A DNA stretch of 64,000 nt from Streptomyces sp. WAC 01529 (lineage in GTDB: Bacteria; Actinomycetota; Actinomycetes; Streptomycetales; Streptomycetaceae): positions 4,945,001 to 5,009,000 of the forward strand of contig NZ_CP029617.1 of the NCBI RefSeq assembly GCF_003945545.1. Direction: 5' to 3'. Position 1 is the stretch's first letter. Each line of letters begins with the position of its first letter. Below, one piece after another: positions 1 through 7,794 of this stretch. The notes beneath the pieces were generated by a model. It saw only the letters and a program-made list of their open reading frames with translations. It had not been told where the DNA came from and ran no database searches. The position numbers and the translations under genes are program-made.

Positions 1-121
1 AGGCCGGGCGGGGTCGGCTCATCCCGGGGCAAGGGCGGGGTGGCCGGGGTCTGGCGAGAGGTGGGTGAGGGCGTGGTCCTCGTGGCAGGGCTGGGCATCT
101 GTTCCTCCTCGCGTTCGTTCC

Positions 122-1462
122 TCAGCACAGCGGCACCGTCTCTCCCGTGCCCTGGGGCCAGGCCGCCAAGGGGGTGAAGCCCCGGTGGCCGCACTCGCCG
201 AACACCGTCAGCGGTGCGCCTCCGGACAGGGCGATCAGGCGCCAGAGACCCGGCGAGGGAGTCGCGGGCGCTATGGGGAGCGCCGACGTGCCGTCCGCGT
301 CGGCCAGTTGCCATCCGGTGTCGGTCCGGGCCGGTATGACCTCGGAGAGCGTCGCGGGCCAGGACTCCAGCCAGGGATCGTCCCGCAGCGCCTCGCCGTA
401 CAGGGCGGCTGCCTCCTCCGTCCGTACCCCCGGTGGACGCTCTGCCGTGGGCGCCGGGGCCGTGAACTGCTCGCCCAGGTCCGCCCGCGGCTGCCGCGCG
501 CCCGGGTATCCGGTCAGCTCCGCGTCGAGCGCGAGGCCCACCGGCAGGGCGAGCGTCGGGGCGCGGCCCGCGGCGCCGTAGGAGAGGAGCAGCGCGGTGC
601 GTCCGGAGTCCGTGCCGTAGAGCCAGATGCGGCGCGTGGTCAGCTTGCTGTCCGCCGTGTCGTATTGCGCGAGGACCAACCAGTGGTCCCGCAGCGGGGG
701 ATTCTCCGGCTGGGCGGGCAGGCCGACGCGGGAGCGGACCGTGGCCGCCAGCTCGTGCGGCAACTGGTCACGGCGGAGCCAGCCCTGGTCGAGGAGGTGC
801 AGCAGGGCGCACTCCTCCAGAAGGCGCACCGGCCAGCCCGGACCCGAGGAAGGTATCGCCCCCAACTCCCGTACCCGCGCGGCCAGTCCCGGCGCCTGCG
901 CGTCGACCATGCGGGCCGCCGTCTCCTCCCACAGGCCATACCCCGACCGCTCGGCCGAGGCCGTGCCGGCGCGCAGCAGGTCGGCCAGGCGCTGCTCCAG
1001 CTCCGTCGCCCCCGCCGTGATCCGCTCGGCCCGCTTCTCCGCTCTCCTGCGCGCCGCGTCAGCGTCCGCCGCGGGCGGAGCGGGCGAACTCCGCTTTTCC
1101 TCCGCTCTCTTGCGGCGGGACGCCAGCCACTCCTCGGCCCAGGCGGGCGGCGCCCCGTCCGGCACGGTGCCGTCGCCGCCCGACCAGATCAGCAGCAGTC
1201 CCAGCGCGTGCTTGCACGGGAACTTGCGGCTCGGGCAACTGCACTTGTACGCCGGACCCGCCGCGTCCGCGATGTCCACGACCGTCCGGTACGGCTTGCT
1301 GCCGCTGCCTTTGCACAGCCCCCACACCGCCCCCTCGTCAGAACTGCCCGCCTCCGACCATGGGCCGGCGACGCCGAGTTTGCTCCCCGCCTTGCGTGAC
1401 GGAGCGTCAGGCGCCAGTGCCAGCACCTGATCCGCCGTCCAGCGCACCCCCTGCTGAGTCAT
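122..1462 (-). CDS. SWIM zinc-finger protein
   Basis: 446 aa. The zinc-binding SWIM signature is plain: C74-x-C76, then C83-x-H85, inside KCSCPSRKFPCKH. SWIM domains bind zinc and are thought to mediate DNA or protein contacts. The rest is a long Ala/Arg-rich helical region (about residues 110-200) and an uncharacterised C-terminal half ending in EC-GHRGFTPL. No enzyme motif is visible. It is divergent from the MoxR/DUF5682/VWA operon at 1616-6526, and the shared 153-bp gap holds a 13-bp inverted repeat, so co-regulation and a joint function are likely. In other actinobacteria SWIM proteins of this length sit beside the same three genes (from memory). Precise role unknown. The ATG at 1462 fits the domain, which starts soon after. 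Confidence 0.85.
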   Translation of the reverse strand: MTQQGVRWTADQVLALAPDAPSRKAGSKLGVAGPWSEAGSSDEGAVWGLCKGSGSKPYRTVVDIADAAGPAYKCSCPSRKFPCKHALGLLLIWSGGDGTVPDGAPPAWAEEWLASRRKRAEEKRSSPAPPAADADAARRRAEKRAERITAGATELEQRLADLLRAGTASAERSGYGLWEETAARMVDAQAPGLAARVRELGAIPSSGPGWPVRLLEECALLHLLDQGWLRRDQLPHELAATVRSRVGLPAQPENPPLRDHWLVLAQYDTADSKLTTRRIWLYGTDSGRTALLLSYGAAGRAPTLALPVGLALDAELTGYPGARQPRADLGEQFTAPAPTAERPPGVRTEEAAALYGEALRDDPWLESWPATLSEVIPARTDTGWQLADADGTSALPIAPATPSPGLWRLIALSGGAPLTVFGECGHRGFTPLAAWPQGTGETVPLC

Positions 1463-1479
1463 GTCTCGAAGGTAGGTCC

Positions 1480-1552
1480 CGCCACTGACAATTGACCTGG
1501 GCGCGACTATTTATGCAGGTCAGAGGCGTGCGAGGGGCGATTGTCAGTGGCG
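1480..1552. promoter_or_regulatory. Inverted repeat in divergent promoter
   Basis: Perfect 13-bp arms CGCCACTGACAAT (1480-1492) and ATTGTCAGTGGCG (1540-1552) are separated by 47 bp. A smaller pair, GACCTG (1494-1499) and CAGGTC (1516-1521), sits between them, together with the only AT-rich tract of the gap (TATTTAT, 1508-1514). The element lies between the SWIM gene and the MoxR operon. It may be a looped operator controlling both promoters; the repeat is seen, the function is inferred. Confidence 0.5.
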
Positions 1553-1615
1553 TGGTGCACGGTGGAGACACATCCGGGCCAGACGTGCCCGGGCGAGCTG
1601 GAGGGGGATCGCTCC

Positions 1616-2749
1616 ATGACCGTTTCCGTCGACGCGCCGACGTCCGCGACCGCGAATCCGTCGAATCCGTCCGGGGTGCTGCGCCCCCACGCCGAGCACG
1701 CCTTCGCCGCCGAACTGGCCGCGCTCGCCGCGCAGGACGACCGCCCGAGGCCGCAGCGGTGGAAGCTCTCGCCGTGGGCGGTGGCGACGTATCTGCTCGG
1801 CGGCGAGCTGCCCGACGGCACCGTGATCACCCCGAAGTACGTGGGGCCGCGCCGCATAGTCGAGGTCGCCGTCACCACGCTCGCCACCGACCGCGCCCTG
1901 CTGCTGCTCGGCGTGCCCGGCACCGCCAAGACCTGGGTCTCCGAGCATCTGGCCGCGGCGGTCAGCGGTGACTCGACACTGCTCGTGCAGGGCACGGCGG
2001 GCACGCCGGAGGAGGCGATCCGGTACGGGTGGAACTACGCCCAGCTCCTCGCGCACGGCCCGAGCCGCGACGCCCTCGTGCCCAGCCCCGTCATGCGGGC
2101 GATGGCCGAGGGCATGACCGCCCGGGTCGAGGAGCTGACCCGCATCCCCGCCGACGTACAGGACACGCTGATCACGATCCTGTCGGAGAAGACCCTGCCC
2201 ATTCCAGAGCTGGGCCAGGAGGTGCAGGCCGTGCGGGGCTTCAACCTCATCGCCACCGCCAACGACCGCGACCGCGGGGTCAACGACCTGTCGAGCGCCC
2301 TGCGCCGCCGCTTCAACACCGTCGTCCTGCCGCTCCCGGAGAGCGCCGACGCCGAGGTCGACATCGTCTCGCGCCGCGTCGACCAGATCGGCCGCTCGCT
2401 CGACCTGCCCACGGGCCCCGAGGGCATCGACGAGATACGCCGTGTCGTCACCGTCTTCCGCGAGCTGCGCGACGGGGTCACGGCCGACGGGCGTACGAAG
2501 GTGAAGTCGCCCAGCGGCACCCTGTCGACGGCCGAGGCGATCTCCGTCGTCACCAACGGGCTCGCCCTGGCCGCCCACTTCGGGGACGGGGTCCTGCGCC
2601 CCGGCGACGTCGCGGCCGGCATTCTCGGCGCGGTCGTGCGCGACCCCGCGGCGGACCGGGTGATCTGGCAGGAGTATCTGGAGGCGGTCGTGCGTGAGCG
2701 TGACGGCTGGAAGGACTTCTACCGCGCGTGCCGCGAGGTGAGCGTATGA
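1616..2749 (+). CDS. MoxR-type AAA+ ATPase
   Basis: 377 aa. Walker A is GVPGTAKT (residues 99-106), sensor 1 lies in the IATAND segment (about 212-217), and the arginine-finger region is ALRRRF (228-233). The Walker B position reads VEEL (about 171-174), an E-E pair rather than the usual D-E. MoxR ATPases act as chaperones that load or activate partners, very often VWA-domain proteins such as the one two genes downstream. I chose the ATG at 1616 because the AG-rich GAGGGGG stretch at 1601-1607 precedes it and because upstream codons (from 1541) lie in the promoter repeat. The stop overlaps the next start (ATGA), showing translational coupling to the DUF5682 gene. Confidence 0.9.
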   Translation: MTVSVDAPTSATANPSNPSGVLRPHAEHAFAAELAALAAQDDRPRPQRWKLSPWAVATYLLGGELPDGTVITPKYVGPRRIVEVAVTTLATDRALLLLGVPGTAKTWVSEHLAAAVSGDSTLLVQGTAGTPEEAIRYGWNYAQLLAHGPSRDALVPSPVMRAMAEGMTARVEELTRIPADVQDTLITILSEKTLPIPELGQEVQAVRGFNLIATANDRDRGVNDLSSALRRRFNTVVLPLPESADAEVDIVSRRVDQIGRSLDLPTGPEGIDEIRRVVTVFRELRDGVTADGRTKVKSPSGTLSTAEAISVVTNGLALAAHFGDGVLRPGDVAAGILGAVVRDPAADRVIWQEYLEAVVRERDGWKDFYRACREVSV

Positions 2750-5187
2750 CGGGGCAGCGCACGGAGTCCGCGGCGAGGGCCGGGGGGACGCTGCTGCTCG
2801 GGGTGCGGCACCACGGGCCCGGGTCGGCCCGCGCGGTGCGGGCCGCGCTCGACGAGGCACGGCCCGATGCCGTCCTCATCGAGGGGCCGCCGGAGGCCGA
2901 CTCCTTGGTGCACCTCGCCGCCGACGAGGCGATGCGGCCGCCGGTCGCGCTGCTCGCGCACGTGGTGGACGAGCCGGGCCGCTCGGCGTTCTGGCCGCTC
3001 GCCGGGTTCTCCCCGGAGTGGGTCGCCATCCAGTGGGCCGCCGGACGTGGCGTGCCGGTCCGCTTCATCGACCTGCCGGCGGCGAACTCGCTGGCGCGGG
3101 CCGAAGAAGGGGGCGGGGCGGCGGGTCCGGAGGGCGATACCGCGCCGGTGGGCGAGGCGGCGCCGGGGGACGAGGTGGCTCCGGGCGCTGAGCCGGCCTC
3201 GGGAAACGACTCGGCTCCTGAGGGTGAGGACGCCGTGCGGATCGATCCCCTCGCCGTCCTCGCCGAGACCGCCGGGTACGACGATCTCGAGCGCTGGTGG
3301 GAGGACGTCGTCGAGCACCGGGGGTCGGGCGCCGACGCGTTCGCGCCCTTCGAGGCGCTGGGCGAGGCCATGGGGGCGCTGCGCGAGGCGTACGGGGACG
3401 GCGGGCACGGCCGCGACCTGGTGCGCGAGGCGCATATGCGGCTTCGGATGCGGGCCGCGCAGAAGGAGTTCGGGCCCGACCGGGTGGCCGTGGTGTGCGG
3501 GGCCTGGCATGTGCCCGCGCTGCGGCGCAGGGTCACCGTGGCCGCCGACCGGGCGCTGCTCAAGGGGCTCCCCAAGGTGAAGGCGGAGATGACGTGGGTG
3601 CCGTGGACGCACCGCAGGCTCTCCCGGGCCAGTGGGTATGGGGCGGGCATCGCGTCCCCCGGTTGGTACGGCCACTTGTTCGATGCCCCCGACCGGCCTG
3701 TCGAGCGCTGGATGACGAAGGTCGCGCGGCTGCTGCGCGAGGAGGACCGGCCCGTCTCGTCCGCGCACGTCATCGAGGCGGTCCGGCTTGCCGACACGCT
3801 CGCCGCGATGCGGGGGCGGCCGCTGGCCGGGCTCACCGAGACGACCGACGCGGTGCGGGCGGTGATGTGCGAGGGCTCGGACATCCCGCTCGCCCTCGTG
3901 CACGACAGGCTCGTCGTCGGGGATGTGCTGGGGGAGGTCCCCGAGGCGGCGCCCGCGGTGCCGCTCCAGCGCGACCTGACCCGGCTCCAGCGCAGGCTGC
4001 GTCTGAAGCCGGAGGCCCTGGAGCGGGAGTTGGAGCTGGACCTCCGCAAGGAGACGGACGCGGTCCGCAGCACACTGCTGCACCGGTTGCGGCTTCTCGG
4101 CATCGGCTGGGGTGAGCCGGTGCGGTCCCGGGGGAGCACGGGGACGTTCCGGGAGACCTGGCGGCTGCGGTGGGAGCCGGAGCTATCCGTGCGGGTCGCG
4201 GAGGCGGGGGTGTGGGGCACCACGGTGTTGGGCGCGGCCGGCGGAAAGGCGGCGGTAGACGCGGTCGGGGCGGTGACCCTCGCCGAGGTCACGGCGCTCG
4301 CCGAGCGGTGCCTGCTGGCGGAGTTGCCGGACGCGTTGCCCGTGGTGATGCGGGTGCTCGCCGACCGGGCGGCGCTGGAGGCGGACGTCGGGCACCTCGC
4401 GCAGGCGCTGCCCGCGCTCGTGCGATCACTGCGGTACGGGGATGTGCGGGGGACGGACACGGCGGCTCTGGGCCAGGTGGCTCTGGGCCTCGCCGAACGG
4501 GTCTTCGTCGGGTTGCCGCCTGCCTCCACGGGGCTCGACGCGGATGCGGCACTGGAGATGCGGGGGCATGTCGACGCGGTGCACCAGGCGGTGGGGCTGC
4601 TGGGGGAGTTGACGCCGGGGAAGCCGACGGCGGGGGCGACGGGGCCGGGCGGGGCGGGTTCTCAGGGGGTGCGGGACCGATGGGGCTCCGTGCTGCGTGC
4701 GCTCGCCCGGCGGGAGGCCGTCGCCGGGGTCGTGCGGGGGCGTGCTGTGAGGCTGCTGCTGGACGGCGGGGAGTTGGCGGACGAGGAGGTCGCCCGGCTC
4801 ATGGGCCTCGCGCTGTCCCGGGGGAGCGATCCGGCTCAGGGGGCCGCCTGGATCGAGGGTTTCGTCGGCGGCGGATCCGGGGGCGGAATGCTGCTCGTGC
4901 ACGACGACCGGCTCCTCGGCCTCGTGGACGACTGGCTGAGCGGGGTGTCGGCCGACGCGTTCATCGACGTACTGCCGCTGCTGCGCCGCACGTTCTCGGC
5001 GTACGAGCCGGGGGTGCGGCGCACGTTGGGGGAGCTGGTGCGGCGCGGGGCGGCAGGGGGCGGGGCAGCGGTGGGCGGGACCGGTGGTGTCCCCGGTTTC
5101 GCGCAGGAGATCGATGTGGTGCGGGCGGACGCGGTGGTGGCGACGGTACGGGTGCTGCTCGGGGCGGCGCCGGTAGGGGGGCGGTGA
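2746..5187 (+). CDS. DUF5682 protein, TIKI/TraB-like N-terminus
   Basis: 813 aa, starting in the ATGA overlap with the ATPase gene. The N-terminus carries GVRHHGPGSAR (H22, H23), VLIEGPPEAD (E46), FIDLP (D109) and, at about 252-258, GAWHVPAL. The spacing and wording resemble the TIKI/TraB/EreA/ChaN superfamily, whose conserved His and Glu residues are proposed metal or catalytic ligands. A Glu/Gly/Ala-rich, probably disordered insert (about 118-162) separates two motif blocks. The C-terminal 500 residues are helical and Leu/Arg-rich with no motif I recognise. Family membership in DUF5682 is well supported; the TIKI link is my inference from motifs. It is probably the effector or substrate-facing part of a MoxR-VWA system. 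Confidence 0.85.
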   Translation: MTGQRTESAARAGGTLLLGVRHHGPGSARAVRAALDEARPDAVLIEGPPEADSLVHLAADEAMRPPVALLAHVVDEPGRSAFWPLAGFSPEWVAIQWAAGRGVPVRFIDLPAANSLARAEEGGGAAGPEGDTAPVGEAAPGDEVAPGAEPASGNDSAPEGEDAVRIDPLAVLAETAGYDDLERWWEDVVEHRGSGADAFAPFEALGEAMGALREAYGDGGHGRDLVREAHMRLRMRAAQKEFGPDRVAVVCGAWHVPALRRRVTVAADRALLKGLPKVKAEMTWVPWTHRRLSRASGYGAGIASPGWYGHLFDAPDRPVERWMTKVARLLREEDRPVSSAHVIEAVRLADTLAAMRGRPLAGLTETTDAVRAVMCEGSDIPLALVHDRLVVGDVLGEVPEAAPAVPLQRDLTRLQRRLRLKPEALERELELDLRKETDAVRSTLLHRLRLLGIGWGEPVRSRGSTGTFRETWRLRWEPELSVRVAEAGVWGTTVLGAAGGKAAVDAVGAVTLAEVTALAERCLLAELPDALPVVMRVLADRAALEADVGHLAQALPALVRSLRYGDVRGTDTAALGQVALGLAERVFVGLPPASTGLDADAALEMRGHVDAVHQAVGLLGELTPGKPTAGATGPGGAGSQGVRDRWGSVLRALARREAVAGVVRGRAVRLLLDGGELADEEVARLMGLALSRGSDPAQGAAWIEGFVGGGSGGGMLLVHDDRLLGLVDDWLSGVSADAFIDVLPLLRRTFSAYEPGVRRTLGELVRRGAAGGGAAVGGTGGVPGFAQEIDVVRADAVVATVRVLLGAAPVGGR

Positions 5188-5191
5188 CGTC

Positions 5192-6526
5192 GTGGGGGCG
5201 ATGGGTGGGGCTGGAGTGGCTGGTGGGTTGAAGCGGGCGGCCGACGTGTCCGGAGTGGCTGCTGACGGGTCGGAGAGGGCGGCTGGCGTGTCCGGAGAGG
5301 CTGACGAGTCGGAGAGGGTGGCTGGCGTGAGGGACGGGCTTGAAGTGGGGGCAGACGTGGCTGAGGGGCGGGAAGAGCGGTTGCGGCGGTGGCGGCTTGT
5401 GTTGGGCGGGGCCGAGGGGGAGGGGACGGGGTGTGTGCTTGCGGGGCGGGATGCGGCTATGGATGGCGCGCTCACCGCGTTGTACGGGGCGGGGAGTGGG
5501 AAGGACGGCCGGGGGCGGGAGCGTGCGGCGGGGCTCGGGGGGTCGGCGCCGTCCGTGGCGCGCTGGCTCGGGGACATCCGGACGTACTTCCCCTCGTCCG
5601 TCGTCCAGGTCATGCAGCGCGACGCCATCGACAGGCTCGGCCTCTCCACGCTGCTCCTGGAGCCGGAGATGCTGGAGGCCGTGGAGGCGGACGTGCACCT
5701 GGTGGGCACGTTGCTCTCCCTCAACAAGGCCATGCCCGAGACGACCAAGGAGACCGCGCGGGCCGTCGTGCGCAAGGTCGTCGAGGAGTTGGAGAAGCGG
5801 CTCGCGACGCGGACCCGTTCCACGCTCACCGGAGCGCTCGACCGCAGCGCGCGCGTGAGCAGGCCCCGCCACCACGACATCGACTGGAACCGCACGATCG
5901 CGGTCAACCTCAAGAACTACCTGCCGGAGTACCGGACGATCGTGCCCGAGCGGCTCATCGGGTACGGGCGGGCCTCGCACTCCGTGAAGAAGGAAGTCAT
6001 CCTCTGCATCGACCAGTCGGGCTCGATGGCGGCGTCCGTCGTCTACGCCTCGGTGTTCGGCGCCGTGCTCGGCTCCATGCGCGCGCTCAACACCCGGCTC
6101 GTCGTCTTCGACACCAACGTCGTCGACCTGACCGAGCAGCTCGACGACCCGGTGGACGTCCTCTTCGGCACGCAACTGGGCGGCGGCACCGACATCAACC
6201 GCGCCCTCGCGTACTGCCAGTCGCGGATCACCCGGCCCGCCGACACGGTCGTCGTCCTCATCAGCGACCTCTACGAAGGCGGCATACGCGACGAGATGCT
6301 GAAGCGGGTCGCGGCGATGAAGGCTTCCGGGGTGCAGTTCGTGACGTTGCTCGCGCTCTCCGACGAAGGGACACCCGGGTACGACCACGAGCACGCGGCG
6401 GCGCTCGCCGCGCTGGACGCACCTGCCTTCGCCTGCACGCCGGACCTCTTCCCGGAGGTGATGGCCGCGGCGATCGAGCGGCGACCACTTCCCATACCGG
6501 ACACGGCCGCAGCGAACGGGACATGA
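5192..6526 (+). CDS. VWA (MIDAS) domain protein
   Basis: 444 aa from the GTG at 5192. The VWA fold is marked by the MIDAS motif DQSGSM (D274-S276-S278), followed by GGGTDI and VVVLISDLYEGG, which supply the later metal-ligand Thr and Asp. Residues 62-260 form a helical N-terminal domain beginning ERLRRWRLVLGG. VWA domains bind protein partners through a metal ion and are the usual clients of MoxR ATPases, here encoded two genes upstream. The first 45 codons are low-complexity and contain a 39-bp tandem duplication; each copy ends in a purine-rich stretch followed by GTG, so translation could instead begin at 5327. Last gene of the operon. Confidence 0.88.
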   Translation: MGAMGGAGVAGGLKRAADVSGVAADGSERAAGVSGEADESERVAGVRDGLEVGADVAEGREERLRRWRLVLGGAEGEGTGCVLAGRDAAMDGALTALYGAGSGKDGRGRERAAGLGGSAPSVARWLGDIRTYFPSSVVQVMQRDAIDRLGLSTLLLEPEMLEAVEADVHLVGTLLSLNKAMPETTKETARAVVRKVVEELEKRLATRTRSTLTGALDRSARVSRPRHHDIDWNRTIAVNLKNYLPEYRTIVPERLIGYGRASHSVKKEVILCIDQSGSMAASVVYASVFGAVLGSMRALNTRLVVFDTNVVDLTEQLDDPVDVLFGTQLGGGTDINRALAYCQSRITRPADTVVVLISDLYEGGIRDEMLKRVAAMKASGVQFVTLLALSDEGTPGYDHEHAAALAALDAPAFACTPDLFPEVMAAAIERRPLPIPDTAAANGT

Positions 6527-6652
6527 GTGTGCATCGGGAGCAGGGGGCTTGCGCGGGGCCGGGCGTTCCGTGCGAGGATCGGCGCGCCGTGCGTGCGGAG
6601 TGACGCGTTCCGCAGGCCTGACGCTTCATCGCAGCAGAGGAATCTCTCCGTC

Positions 6653-7675
6653 TTGATCCCCGCTTCCGCAGCCGTTCCGTCCGGGGCCGCCGTGCGTGTC
6701 GTGCGCGCGGTGGCCGGGCGGCGCGCGTTGCGGGTGGCGTTGCGGGTGGCGCTGCTGCTCGGGGGGTTGCTCGTCCTCGGGTTCCTGTTCGGGGAGCGGG
6801 CGCAGGCGGCGGATGGGCCGCTGCGGCCGGCGGAGCGGGTTCAGCCCGGGACGCGGGCCGTCGCGGAGCAGCAGGCGCGGCTGGATTCCGGTGCGCTCTC
6901 CTCCGCTTCCTCTTCCGCTTCCTCTTCCGCCTCCGCTTCCGCTTCCGCCTTCGCCTCCGCTCCCGCCCCTGACCCCGCCTCTGCTTCCGTCTCTGCCTCC
7001 AGCTCCGTCTCTGCCCCCGCTCCGGCCTCCCGCGCCGTGCGGAACATCGCTGAGCCTGTGGCCGATCCGGCTGTCGATGCGGTGGATGCAGTGGATGCGG
7101 TCGATGCGGTGGTCGTGCCGGTCGTGGAGCCTGTTGTGCGGCGTGCCCCGCGTCCCGTGGGTGAGGGTGTTGACGACGTCGCCGATGCGGTGCGCAAGGC
7201 GCCGCCCGCGGCGGAGCTGCTTCCCGAGCAGCCGTTGCCGGGGCCAGGCCTGGACCCCGGTCACGGTGCCGAGCCCGCGCCCGCCCCGGGCCCCGCGCCC
7301 GCCCCGGGCCCCACGCCCTCCCCTGCCCCCACCCCGGCGTCCGCCCCCGAGGCACACGCAGAAGCAGGACCGCAGGGCCACGGCGGCCCCTGTCACGGCC
7401 TCGGCCGGCAGGGTGGCCGTCAGGGTGGCCGTGACGCAGGCGCGGGTGAGTACAGGACGGCGCGCGTGCCTTCGCCTCCGTCCGGGCCGGTCGCGCCCGG
7501 GGGCAGCCTCGGTGGCGCCACCGCCGTTGACGGCGGTGCCTCGCGGCACGGTGATCTGCATGCCGCCGCGCTCGACGGGCGGGCGCCGGTTCGGCTCCTC
7601 GCGGGACCCGGGTGTGCCGCGGGCCCCTTCCCGACGTGCGACAGGCACCGGGACATTCCCGAATTCCCTGGCTAG
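6653..7675 (+). CDS. Secreted low-complexity protein
   Basis: Function not recognised. From the TTG at 6653 (GAGG at 6637-6640 upstream) the product is 340 aa; later GTG codons are possible starts. A hydrophobic stretch, LRVALLLGGLLVLGFLFG followed by AQA, looks like a signal peptide. Then come a Ser/Ala run (about 6890-7040), a VDAVDAVDAVDA repeat near 7070-7110, an Ala-Pro-Gly-Pro run near 7270-7340, and a more ordinary C-terminus ending HRDIPEFPG. Composition suggests a surface or wall-spanning polypeptide. It precedes another repeat-rich secreted protein by 119 bp. The frame is supported by the signal peptide and the uninterrupted ORF, but the exact start is weak. Confidence 0.6.
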   Translation: MIPASAAVPSGAAVRVVRAVAGRRALRVALRVALLLGGLLVLGFLFGERAQAADGPLRPAERVQPGTRAVAEQQARLDSGALSSASSSASSSASASASAFASAPAPDPASASVSASSSVSAPAPASRAVRNIAEPVADPAVDAVDAVDAVDAVVVPVVEPVVRRAPRPVGEGVDDVADAVRKAPPAAELLPEQPLPGPGLDPGHGAEPAPAPGPAPAPGPTPSPAPTPASAPEAHAEAGPQGHGGPCHGLGRQGGRQGGRDAGAGEYRTARVPSPPSGPVAPGGSLGGATAVDGGASRHGDLHAAALDGRAPVRLLAGPGCAAGPFPTCDRHRDIPEFPG

Positions 7676-7794
7676 GGCAGCCCTTTCCCCGCGATGACCT
7701 GCCGCGCGGGGGCGGAACAGGTCTGCCCGCCGGTCCGTGGACTCCCCGGACCGGATCCGAGCCAGAGCACGAATTCGAAGGATCTGACGTAAGC

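Noticed and set aside
1..121. Coding sequence at the left edge
   Set aside because: Only short frames without motif are present; the stretch follows the SWIM gene stop and shows no clear terminator.
6880..7340. Frameshift or pseudogene in the Ser/Ala/Pro-rich secreted protein
   Set aside because: One frame stays open from the signal peptide to a sensible C-terminus; the odd composition is explained by repeats.
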